From: an uncultured Collinsella sp.
GTDB taxonomy: Bacteria > Actinomycetota > Coriobacteriia > Coriobacteriales > Coriobacteriaceae
NCBI GenBank assembly: GCA_900542315.1
Contig: UQMV01000028.1
Location: 1 to 29,522 of the forward strand
DNA: 29,522 bases
Direction: 5' to 3'
In this document: piece after piece, positions 13,845 to 21,588 of the stretch
How positions within the stretch are numbered: position 1 is the stretch's first letter
Layout of the letters: each line of letters begins with the position of its first letter
Made by a program: the position numbers and the translations under genes
Notes under the pieces: generated by a model
Told to the model about the DNA's origin: nothing
Seen by the model: the letters and a program-made list of their open reading frames with translations, nothing else
Databases searched by the model: none

Positions 13845-16541
13845 ATGGAAGAAATGCCCAAGAACTACGATCCGTCGACTAACGAGCCGGCGATCCTGCA
13901 GAAGTGGCTCGACGGCGGTTACTACAAGCGCCGCGAGGGCGTGGGCGATTGCACCGTCACCATTCCGCCTCCCAACGTGACCGGCAAGCTCCACATGGGT
14001 CACGCCACCGACGACTCCATCCAGGACGCCATCATCCGTATGGCCCGCATGCGCGGCAAGTCCACACGCTGGGTGCTCGGCACCGACCACGCCGGTATCG
14101 CCACGCAGACCAAGGTCGACAAGAAGCTCAAGAGTGAGGGCATTAGCCGCCTGGAGATCGGTCGCGACAAGTTTGTCGACGCCTGCTGGGACTGGACCCA
14201 CGAGTACGGCGGCATCATCGTCGAGCAGATCAAGCGTATGGGCTGCTCCGTCGACTTCGACAACGAGCGCTTCACCATGGACGAGGACTATGCCCAGGCC
14301 GTGCGCAAGGTCTTCTGCGACTGGTACCACGACGGCTTGATCTATCGCGGCAAGCGCATCGTCAACTGGTGCCCCAACTGCACTACCGCTATCTCGGACG
14401 ACGAGGCCGAGTACAAGGACGAGAAGGGCCACCTGTGGCACCTGCGCTATCCGCTGACCGAGCCGGTCAACGGCCAGGACTACATCGTCGTCGCCACCAC
14501 GCGTCCCGAGACCATGCTCGGCGACACGGGCGTCGCCGTCTCCCCGAAGGACCCCGAGAAGGCCGCCTTTGTGGGTAAGACCGTCAAGCTCCCCATCGTC
14601 GACCGCGAGATCCCCATCTTTGAGGATTGGCACGTCGATGCCAATTTTGGTTCCGGCTTTGTCAAGGTTACCCCGGCCCACGACCCCAACGACTACGCCA
14701 TGGGTCAGGCCCACGACCTGCCGCAGATCAACATCTTCGACGAGCATGCGGTGGTCGTCGAGGGTTACGGCGAGTTTACCGGCATGAACCGCGACGAGTG
14801 CCGCGAGGCCGTCATCAAGTGGTTTGAGGAGCACGACCTGCTCGATCACGTCGACGAACTCGATCACTCTGTCATGCACTGCTACCGTTGCGACTCCGCG
14901 CTGGAGCCGTGGCTTTCCGAGCAGTGGTTTGTGGCCGTCGATAAGCTCAAGGGGCCGGCGCTCGACGCCGTCAACTCCGGCAAGGTCACCTTCCACCCCG
15001 CGCGCTGGACGCAGACCTACACCACCTGGATGGAGAACCTTAAGGACTGGTGCATCAGCCGTCAGCTGTGGTGGGGCCACCGCATCCCCGTGTTCTACTG
15101 CGAGGACTGCGGCTGGGAGGACGCCCTGACCGAGGACACCGACGTGTGCCCCAAGTGTGGCGGCCATCACGTGCATCAGGACGAGAACGTGCTGGACACG
15201 TGGTTTAGCTCGCAGCTGTGGACCTTCGCCACGCAGGGCTGGCCGCAAAAACCGGAGCTGCTCGAGGGCCATCACCCCACGACCGCGCTCGTCACCGCGC
15301 GCGACATCATCGCGCTGTGGGTCGCCCGCATGGTCATGAGCTCGCTGTACTTCCTGGACGAGGTACCGTTTAAGGACGTCGTCATCTACCCGACGATTCT
15401 TGCCAAGGACGGCAGCCGCATGTCCAAGTCCAAGGGCAACGGCGTTGATCCCATGGACCTCATTGGCATGTACGGCGCCGATGCCATGCGCTACAACCTG
15501 CTGACGCTGTGCACCAACAACCAGGACGTTAAGTTCGACGCGAACATCGACAAGAAGACCAAGAAGCTTATCGACAGCCCGCGTACCGACCAGGCCAAGT
15601 CGTTCGTCACCAAGATCTGGAACGCCAGCCGCTTCCTGCTCATGAACATGGAAGGCTACACGCCCGGCGAGCCTGTCGTGGAGACGCCGGCCGACGCCTG
15701 GATGTTCAGCCGCCTGGCCAAGGCCGTGAAGATGGTCACCGAGGGTATCGAGAACTACACCTTTGGCGACATGGCCCGCGGCGTGCAGCAGTTCTTCTGG
15801 AATGAGGTCTGCGACTGGTACGTCGAGGTCACCAAGGCCCGCCTGAAGGGCGAGGGCCGTCTGCAGGCTCAGCGCAACCTTATCTTTGTGCTCGACACCT
15901 CCATTCGCCTGATGCACCCGCTCATGCCGTTTGTTACCGAGGAGATCTGGGACAACATGCCGGCGAGCGTGCTCGACTTGGATGCCGAGGGCAACGTTGA
16001 CCGCGCCGAGGCGCTCATGATCGCCAAGTGGCCTGAGCCCACTGACTACGCCAAGCATGTTGACGAGGACGCCGAGCGCGCGTTTGAGCTGTGCCGCGCC
16101 GTCGTGTCTGCCGCCCGCGCTACGCGTTCGCGTTATCGCTTGAGCCCCAAGGCCGAGCTCGACGTGGTCGTGCGTGCCGGTGCCGAGGACATCGAGAAGC
16201 TCGAGAGCCTGCGCTCCACGATTGAGCCGCTGGCCAACACGGCTTCGCTGGTCATGGGCACCGACGTTGAGAAGCCGGCCGCGAGCATCGCCGTTGTCGA
16301 CAGTGGCGTTGAGGTCTTTGTGGTGCTTGAGGGCAAGGTTGACCTTTCGGCCGAGAAGGCACGCCTGGAGAAGGAGATCGCCGCGGCGCAGAAGGAGCTC
16401 GCCGGCTGTGAGAAGACGCTCGCCAACGAGGGCTTTGTGGCTAAGGCCGCGCCCGCGGTGGTCCAGAAGAAGAGGGACCGTGCAGCTGAGCTCAAGGAGA
16501 TCCTGGCGGCGCTGACTGCTCAGGTTGCTGACTTCTCGTAG
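13845..16541 (+). CDS. valS: Valine--tRNA ligase
   Basis: ValRS charges tRNA-Val and edits mischarged Thr. The 898-aa class I synthetase has the HIGH-type motif HMGH (residues 50-53, after PPPNVTGKL) and the KMSKS-type motif RMSKS (about 525-529). A CP1 editing domain lies between them (ATTRPETMLGD), and the C-terminus is a coiled-coil tRNA-binding arm rich in Ala/Glu/Lys. A Cys cluster (CEDCGW...CPKCGG, about residues 420-440) suggests a structural zinc site as in related synthetases. GGGAG lies six bases before ATG 13845. It is separated from clpX by a terminator and a structured leader. Confidence 0.97.
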   Translation: MEEMPKNYDPSTNEPAILQKWLDGGYYKRREGVGDCTVTIPPPNVTGKLHMGHATDDSIQDAIIRMARMRGKSTRWVLGTDHAGIATQTKVDKKLKSEGISRLEIGRDKFVDACWDWTHEYGGIIVEQIKRMGCSVDFDNERFTMDEDYAQAVRKVFCDWYHDGLIYRGKRIVNWCPNCTTAISDDEAEYKDEKGHLWHLRYPLTEPVNGQDYIVVATTRPETMLGDTGVAVSPKDPEKAAFVGKTVKLPIVDREIPIFEDWHVDANFGSGFVKVTPAHDPNDYAMGQAHDLPQINIFDEHAVVVEGYGEFTGMNRDECREAVIKWFEEHDLLDHVDELDHSVMHCYRCDSALEPWLSEQWFVAVDKLKGPALDAVNSGKVTFHPARWTQTYTTWMENLKDWCISRQLWWGHRIPVFYCEDCGWEDALTEDTDVCPKCGGHHVHQDENVLDTWFSSQLWTFATQGWPQKPELLEGHHPTTALVTARDIIALWVARMVMSSLYFLDEVPFKDVVIYPTILAKDGSRMSKSKGNGVDPMDLIGMYGADAMRYNLLTLCTNNQDVKFDANIDKKTKKLIDSPRTDQAKSFVTKIWNASRFLLMNMEGYTPGEPVVETPADAWMFSRLAKAVKMVTEGIENYTFGDMARGVQQFFWNEVCDWYVEVTKARLKGEGRLQAQRNLIFVLDTSIRLMHPLMPFVTEEIWDNMPASVLDLDAEGNVDRAEALMIAKWPEPTDYAKHVDEDAERAFELCRAVVSAARATRSRYRLSPKAELDVVVRAGAEDIEKLESLRSTIEPLANTASLVMGTDVEKPAASIAVVDSGVEVFVVLEGKVDLSAEKARLEKEIAAAQKELAGCEKTLANEGFVAKAAPAVVQKKRDRAAELKEILAALTAQVADFS

Positions 16542-16631
16542 GCGTTACTGGGGGACGCGGTTTGGGGCATTGCTCGCTACTGCGGACCCCTATTCCGCCG
16601 TTCTAACGAACGGCGGCTGGCTCGACGCTGC

Positions 16632-16730
16632 AAACGCCTCTGATGGCCAATCTGCCGTTCAACTTCGGGCGCATTGGCATAAGCCCTATGCGCCCTTGTT
16701 TCACGGCACCTTGGCTCATCAGAGGCGTTT
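16632..16730. repeat. 99-bp nested inverted-repeat element between valS and folC
   Basis: A perfect 14-bp outer stem (16632-16645 with 16717-16730) continues, after one bulged base, into GCCAA/TTGGC. It then has inner stems TGCCGT (16653-16658)/ACGGCA (16703-16708) and GGGCGCA (16667-16673)/TGCGCCC (16689-16695) around a 15-nt loop. A separate hairpin, CCGCCGTTC-TAAC-GAACGGCGG, precedes it at 16598-16619. The right arm ends in TTTT, so it could terminate valS. It may instead be a MITE-like repeat or a structured RNA; no family is recognised. Confidence 0.6.
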
Positions 16731-16772
16731 TCGCTGACTATCGTCAACCTATACTGTTTTATTTTTCTATGA

Positions 16773-18131
16773 ATGGCGGTTCTGAAAATGCCTAAGCGTT
16801 CTGGCTTGTATACCGTTCCTTTTGAGTTTGATTTGCTTTCGTTTGGTGAGGCTGTGGGACTTGCTGCTGATACGGGGCGGATTTCTGGGGATGCTGGGCC
16901 TCTGCTTGAGACGGTTGTCGATATGCTCGATGAGCTGGGACGTCCGGACGAGTATTTCGATTGCATTCAGGTTGCCGGTACTAATGGCAAGACTTCGACC
17001 ACACGTTTTTCGGCTGCCATTCTTCGTGGTGAGGGGTTAAAGACCTCGCTGTATACGTCTCCGCAGTTGGTGCGCTATCCCGAGCGCATGGAGGTCGATG
17101 GGCGCGTCGTGAGCGATGAGGCGTTTGCCCGTGGCGTTTCTGCCGCCGTCGAGGCGGGGCATCGCGTGAATGCTCGTCGTGTGGCGGCGGGGGAGCGCGC
17201 CTATACCATTACCCCGTTTGACCTGCTGACGGCTGCCGCACTGGTGGTGTTTGCCGAGGCTGCAGTGGACGTTGCCGTGCTCGAGGTTGGCATGGGCGGC
17301 CGTTGGGACGCCACGAGTGCGACCGACCCCGTCGCCGTTGCCATTACGGGTATCGGCCTCGATCACACGCGCATTTTGGGCGACACGCTTGAGGCCATTG
17401 CGGGGGAGAAGGCTGCCGTCATCAAGCCCGGGCGCCTGGTTGTGCTGGGCGAGGGTACGCATGAGGCGAGCGTTCAGCGCGTGATGGATGCCCGTTGCCG
17501 CGAGTGCGGTGTGGTGCCGCTCGTGGTGAGCCACGCCACGATCAAGGTGCCGGAGCACGTGGGCGATACGGTGGAGTTCAGCTGTACCACGCCGCGCGCG
17601 ATCTATACCTCGAGCATGGTCAAGCCGGCCTATCAGCCGCAGAATGCCGCGTGCGCGATTATGCTGTGCGAGGGGTATCTGGGTCGCGAGCTCGACCACG
17701 ACAAGCTCGACGCTTCGCTTATGAGCTGCCCTACGCCGGGTCGCTTTGATGTACTGGGAACCGATCCGCTCAAGCTGATCGATGCCTGCCATAACCCTCA
17801 GAGCTGCGAGAACTTTGTGAGCGCGCTGGACGAGATCGACCCGTGTGTGGAGAATCGCCCCACGCTGCTATGCGCCGCGCTGGCCGACAAGGACGTGGCA
17901 GGTATCGTCGATGTGCTGATTCCGGCCTTCCCGCGCGTTGTCGTAACGCAAACCGATTCCGATCGTGCCCTGCCGGCAGAGGAGCTCGCTGCCCTGGTGG
18001 ACGCGGGCAAGCTCGCGGGCGTGTACCCCAGCGTTTCCGAGGCCCTCGCAGCTTTCGAGGCCGCGGGCGAGCCCTTCGTAGCAGCCGGCACCATTACTCT
18101 AGCCGGCGAAGTAGCGGGGCTGCTACGCTAG
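16773..18131 (+). CDS. folC: Dihydrofolate/folylpolyglutamate synthase
   Basis: FolC adds glutamate to dihydropteroate and/or extends folate polyglutamate tails. The 452-aa Mur-ligase-fold protein has the ATP loop GTNGKTST (69-76), the TSPQLVRYPERM segment (usually TSPHL), LEVGMGGRWDATS, and GRFDVL with DACHNPQS (usually DGAHNP) in the second domain. No Shine-Dalgarno sequence precedes ATG 16773. A TATACT box at 16750-16755 would start transcription about 10 bases before it, so translation may be nearly leaderless; ATG 16788, with GGCGG upstream, is an alternative. The first ~90 codons are unusually T-rich at third positions compared with the rest. Confidence 0.92.
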   Translation: MAVLKMPKRSGLYTVPFEFDLLSFGEAVGLAADTGRISGDAGPLLETVVDMLDELGRPDEYFDCIQVAGTNGKTSTTRFSAAILRGEGLKTSLYTSPQLVRYPERMEVDGRVVSDEAFARGVSAAVEAGHRVNARRVAAGERAYTITPFDLLTAAALVVFAEAAVDVAVLEVGMGGRWDATSATDPVAVAITGIGLDHTRILGDTLEAIAGEKAAVIKPGRLVVLGEGTHEASVQRVMDARCRECGVVPLVVSHATIKVPEHVGDTVEFSCTTPRAIYTSSMVKPAYQPQNAACAIMLCEGYLGRELDHDKLDASLMSCPTPGRFDVLGTDPLKLIDACHNPQSCENFVSALDEIDPCVENRPTLLCAALADKDVAGIVDVLIPAFPRVVVTQTDSDRALPAEELAALVDAGKLAGVYPSVSEALAAFEAAGEPFVAAGTITLAGEVAGLLR

Positions 18132-18174
18132 AACCTTTCCGCAGGGCAGCTAGTTGACCTGCTCGCCACGAAAT

Positions 18175-18313
18175 GGGCCTATCTACTACGTTTGACCGGC
18201 TACCCTCAACCATGCCGAGAATCGCAAAAATAAAACCGCAGGTAGATGGCTTGCCAATTTTCAAAAAAGACCCGCATGGTCGACCCATGCGGGTTAAACG
18301 TAGTAGATAGCCC
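18175..18313. repeat. 139-bp inverted-repeat element between convergent genes
   Basis: CTATCTACTACGTTT (18179-18193) is matched by its exact complement at 18296-18310, and GGGC/GCCC extends the ends with one bulge. It encloses a second perfect hairpin (18270-18294). The gap between folC and the M24 peptidase gene (18132-18456, 325 bp) holds no gene, only this element and the next repeat. The arrangement is MITE-like but has no recognisable target duplication. Confidence 0.6.
18263..18294 (-). terminator. Intrinsic terminator for the minus-strand M24 peptidase gene
   Basis: Read on the minus strand, ACCCGCATGG pairs with CCATGCGGGT across a 5-nt loop (18270-18294) and is followed by C and TTTTTT. 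It lies 163 bp after the peptidase stop codon. Confidence 0.7.
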
Positions 18314-18367
18314 GCTTACGTGGCGCATCTCTAGACTTTCAAATTGGTCGACTTGGCTCCTTGGCAA

Positions 18368-18430
18368 TTGCGGTGAAATAGTTCCTGGATTATGCCCCCG
18401 TGGGCCAATCTGGGAACTATTCCACCGCAA
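18368..18430. repeat. Imperfect palindrome of a dispersed repeat
   Basis: TTGCGGTGAAATAGTTCC (18368-18385) pairs with 18413-18430 with a single mismatch. The reverse complement of the left arm recurs exactly at 19724-19741 on the other side of the peptidase gene. Confidence 0.65.
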
Positions 18431-18456
18431 CTTATTGAGGGGCTATTAGGAAGGGG

Positions 18457-19545
18457 CTAGTCTAGGCGGACTGGGTCGTGGGGGTAGGCGTTGAGAATCT
18501 CGACGCCGGACTCGGTGACCAGGACCAGGTCTTCGATGCGGACGCCGGTGCGGCCGGGGAGGTAGATGCCCGGCTCGATGGAGAACGTCATGCCCGGCTC
18601 TACGACCTGCTCGTTGACAAGCGAGACATCGCCTGGCTCATGGTCCTGCAGGCCGATTGAGTGTCCCAGACGGTGCGTAAAGAACTGGCCATAGCCCGCA
18701 TCCTCAATCACGTTGCGCGCGGCTCGGTCCAGGTCGCACATGCGCACGCCCGGTGCGATGAGCGCCTCGGCGGCCTCGTTGGCGCGACGCACGATGTCGT
18801 AGATGCGTGCTGTCTCCTCGTCCGGCTCGCCCCAAAAGAACGTGCGTGTCATGTCCGAGCAGTAGTTGCGACGACGCCCGCCAATGTCGAACAGTACCAC
18901 GTCGCCGCGCTTGAGTACCGTATCGTCGGGCTCGTGGTGCGGGTCGCCGGCGTTGGCGCCAAAGCTTACGATGGGCGGAAAGCTAAAGCCTTCGCAGCCG
19001 TGATTGCGGTACAGACCGAGCATTTGGTCTGCAATTTCGCGCTCCGTCACGCCCTCGTGAACGAGCTTGATGGCGTCGGCCATTGCGGCATCGTTGGCGG
19101 CCGAGGACACGCGCATGAGCTCCTGCTCGGCCTCATCCTTGTGGGTGCGTGCGGCGGTGACGGCAAAGTCGCCCAGGAAGAACTCGCTCGCGGCGTGACG
19201 ATCCATAAGGGGCATCAAAAAGCCGGAGCGCATAACGGTATCGATGCCGAGGGGCTTGGCAGGATTGACCTCGCGTGCGATGGCGTCGGTCACGACGTCG
19301 GTATCGGTGTGATACGCGACGCGGGCATTGTCATACTCGGGCAGCTGATGTAGCGCGTTGACCAAGATCACGGGCTCGCTGTCGCGCGCGAGCAGCACGC
19401 CACAAAAACGCTCGAACATATCGGCATAAAAGCCGGTCAGATAGTAGATCGACCACGGGTCGTTTGCAAGCAGCTGCGCGCCGGGGTGCTGAGCCTCGAG
19501 CGCATCGAGCACGCGCGCCACACGCTGGTCATCGACATGTGCCAT
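18457..19545 (-). CDS. M24 family metallopeptidase (Xaa-Pro aminopeptidase/dipeptidase type)
   Basis: The 362-aa cytosolic protein has a creatinase-like N-terminal domain (residues 1-125) and a pita-bread catalytic domain with all five expected metal ligands: Asp in LFDIGG, Asp in CSDMTRTF, His in HRLGHSIGL, Glu in SIEPGIY and Glu in RIEDLVLV. It should cleave peptides next to proline with a dinuclear metal site. The start is set at 19545 because AAAGGA lies seven bases upstream; the frame stays open a further 13 codons. It appears monocistronic. PepP-like or PepQ-like specificity cannot be told from sequence. Confidence 0.9.
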   Translation of the reverse strand: MAHVDDQRVARVLDALEAQHPGAQLLANDPWSIYYLTGFYADMFERFCGVLLARDSEPVILVNALHQLPEYDNARVAYHTDTDVVTDAIAREVNPAKPLGIDTVMRSGFLMPLMDRHAASEFFLGDFAVTAARTHKDEAEQELMRVSSAANDAAMADAIKLVHEGVTEREIADQMLGLYRNHGCEGFSFPPIVSFGANAGDPHHEPDDTVLKRGDVVLFDIGGRRRNYCSDMTRTFFWGEPDEETARIYDIVRRANEAAEALIAPGVRMCDLDRAARNVIEDAGYGQFFTHRLGHSIGLQDHEPGDVSLVNEQVVEPGMTFSIEPGIYLPGRTGVRIEDLVLVTESGVEILNAYPHDPVRLD

Positions 19546-19683
19546 ACATCGTCCTTTCGCTAGGTTGCTACCATGGTATCCCATGCCCGGCAGTTAGGGA
19601 CGTTCCTTTTATGCCGGCACTTCGGGACACTTCTTGGCATGGCCAGCCTAGCGAACGTTCGGGCAAAAGCAGTCATAAGAGGT

Positions 19684-19799
19684 CCGTCCCAAATGGGCTG
19701 GTTTCAAAAGTAGGCGGAAATCAGGAACTATTTCACCGCAATTGAGGAGGGGCGGGATGGATGGCGAGGTAGGTAAGAGAGCCCCGTCCCAAATTAGCT
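19684..19799. repeat. Dispersed intergenic repeat copies upstream of the M24 gene
   Basis: The 256-bp gap 19546-19801 holds no gene. It contains CCGTCCCAAAT at 19684-19694, an 18-mer at 19724-19741 exactly complementary to 18368-18385, and a 16-mer at 19784-19799 identical to 2974-2989. Confidence 0.6.
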
Positions 19800-19801
19800 G
19801 C

Positions 19802-20200
19802 TTAGGCTGGGTCGATGTCCATGCTGGCGATGAGGTTGATGTTGGTGTTGAGGAGGTTCTCCAGCACAACGTCGCCCATGCGGATGGGGGCGTCGACGAC
19901 CAGGCCGCGAATGAGGTCCATGGCTTGGGCATGGAGTGACAGCGGGATGGCTTCGGCCGTGCGCACGGGCAGCAGTGCCTCGTCGCCGCCGGATACGGCC
20001 ACGGTAGTGGTGAGCACACGCATGGGGCAGGTGAGTTCCTGGCGCGCGAACGTATCGCCGCGCAGGCAGCTGTTGCCGGTCACGGAGCGCACCTCTACCA
20101 CGGCGCCGTCTGCGTCGCGCTCCACCTCTACAGTCAGGAGGCACTCGGATGGGCAGGTGGTGCAGTTGAAACGCAGTGTCTCGATCGTGTTTGTGCTCAT
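19802..20200 (-). CDS. DUF1667 domain protein
   Basis: The 132-aa product begins with a Cys motif CTTCPSEC (residues ~12-19) and a further Cys in NSCLRGD, the pattern of DUF1667 proteins, which probably bind a metal or iron-sulfur cluster. Family members are almost always encoded with a GlpA-like dehydrogenase and an NAD/FAD oxidoreductase, as here, and are thought to be a third component of an anaerobic glycerol-3-phosphate (or related) dehydrogenase. The start at 20200 lies four bases after the upstream gene's stop; GAGGAGG overlaps that gene's end. Biochemical role unproven. Confidence 0.85.
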   Translation of the reverse strand: MSTNTIETLRFNCTTCPSECLLTVEVERDADGAVVEVRSVTGNSCLRGDTFARQELTCPMRVLTTTVAVSGGDEALLPVRTAEAIPLSLHAQAMDLIRGLVVDAPIRMGDVVLENLLNTNINLIASMDIDPA

Positions 20201-20204
20201 GGCC

Positions 20205-21587
20205 TTACGCCTCCTCAACGGGGTCGACGGACAGGACAATCTCACTAACACCCAGGTCGAGTACGCGCTGAATCACCTTTGTCGGCAGCGGGAAGCTTTC
20301 CATTACGCTCGGTTTAAACGGGCGGACCTTGCCTGCGAACAATTCCTCGTCGCCTGCCAGAATGCGCACACGGGCAGAATCGACCGGCCGGCGTACGCGG
20401 AAGTTGAGTTTGGTGAGCGCCACAGCCGTAATGCGGCCCGGCAGGGCGTAGCCTGCGATGCCGGTGGGGGAGACCGTGAGCTCGCAGCTCGTGTCCGCCA
20501 CTCCCGCCGCGGTGCCGACAGCCTCCAACGCCCACGCCGCCGCGGCCGCACCGGCGCGCTCGGACTCGGTCGTCACGTTATCGGCCAGGTCGTGCACGTG
20601 CAGCACGTTGCCGCAGGCGAAGATGCCCGGCACGCCCGTCTGCAGGCTCTGGTCAACCACGGCGCCGCGCGTGCGGGGGTCCAGTTCCACGCCCGCGCCC
20701 ACCGAAAGCTCATTCTCGGGAATCAATCCCACCGAAAGCAGCAGCGTATCGCACGGAACGATGCGCTCGGTCCCCGGAATAGGCGCGAGGTGCTCGTCAA
20801 CTTGGCTCACCTCGACTGCCTCTACGCGGTCGTGTCCGATCACGCGCGTGACCGTGGTTGATAGATGCAGCGGAATGCCAAAGTCGTCCAGGCAGTTCTT
20901 CACATTGCGGCGCAGGCCGTTGGCGTACGGCATGAGCTCATACACGCCCTCGACCGAAATCCCCTCGAGCGTGCAGCGGCGCGCCATGATAAGCCCGATG
21001 TCGCCCGAGCCCAAAATGACGGCGCGCGAGCCGGGCTTGAGGTTTTCGATATTGATGTACCGCTGCGCCAGGCCGGCCGTAAACACGCCGGCTGGACGGC
21101 TGCCGGGAATCTTGATCTCGCTGCGGGTGCGCTCGCGGCAACCCATGGCAAGGACGACCGCACGCCCGGTGAGCTGCAGCATACTGGCGGGGCTCATGAG
21201 CGTGACGGTGTGGACCTCGGCGCCGCTCGCACCTGGAGTGTCCGAGTCCCCATCAATCCCGATCACCATGCTGTCCAAGAACAGCGCGATGTCGGTCGCG
21301 CGTATCTGGTCGATAAACCGCTGCGCGTATTCGGGGCCGGTGAGTTCCTGTTTAAAATGCGACAGACCAAAGCCCGGGTGGATGCACTGGCGGAGGATGC
21401 CGCCCAGATGCTGCTCGCGCTCCACGATGGCTACGCGCGCGCCGGCCTTATGTGCGGCAAGTGCAGCCGCCATGCCGGCGGGGCCTCCACCGATAACGAC
21501 CACGTCGAAGGCCTGCGTCGGTATGGCGCCGACCGCAGCTACACTCGCAGCGTCGCGCCCGGCGTCCATCTCGATATCCGTCGCCAT
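20205..21587 (-). CDS. FAD/NAD-dependent oxidoreductase (GlpA operon partner)
   Basis: The 460-aa pyridine nucleotide-disulfide-type flavoprotein has an FAD-binding GGGPAGMAAALAA near residue 35, an inner NAD-binding motif ILGSGDIGLIMARR (about 195-208), and a distal FAD motif GVPGIFACGNVLHVHDL. No CxxxxC redox disulfide is seen at the usual place; CRE in AMGCRERTR and HLGGILRQCIH are typical of the thioredoxin-reductase-like partner of GlpA. An N-terminal extension of about 25 residues precedes the Rossmann fold. It starts one base after the upstream stop, within a three-gene operon, and likely shuttles electrons from the dehydrogenase to NAD or a quinone. Confidence 0.88.
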   Translation of the reverse strand: MATDIEMDAGRDAASVAAVGAIPTQAFDVVVIGGGPAGMAAALAAHKAGARVAIVEREQHLGGILRQCIHPGFGLSHFKQELTGPEYAQRFIDQIRATDIALFLDSMVIGIDGDSDTPGASGAEVHTVTLMSPASMLQLTGRAVVLAMGCRERTRSEIKIPGSRPAGVFTAGLAQRYINIENLKPGSRAVILGSGDIGLIMARRCTLEGISVEGVYELMPYANGLRRNVKNCLDDFGIPLHLSTTVTRVIGHDRVEAVEVSQVDEHLAPIPGTERIVPCDTLLLSVGLIPENELSVGAGVELDPRTRGAVVDQSLQTGVPGIFACGNVLHVHDLADNVTTESERAGAAAAAWALEAVGTAAGVADTSCELTVSPTGIAGYALPGRITAVALTKLNFRVRRPVDSARVRILAGDEELFAGKVRPFKPSVMESFPLPTKVIQRVLDLGVSEIVLSVDPVEEA

Positions 21588-21588
21588 C

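Noticed and set aside
13755..16058. Long minus-strand open frame opposite valS
   Set aside because: A shadow frame caused by high-GC codon bias; its residues are low-complexity and valS is certain. The same applies to long antisense frames at 6988-8703, 10105-11463, 12185-13618 and 23874-26240.
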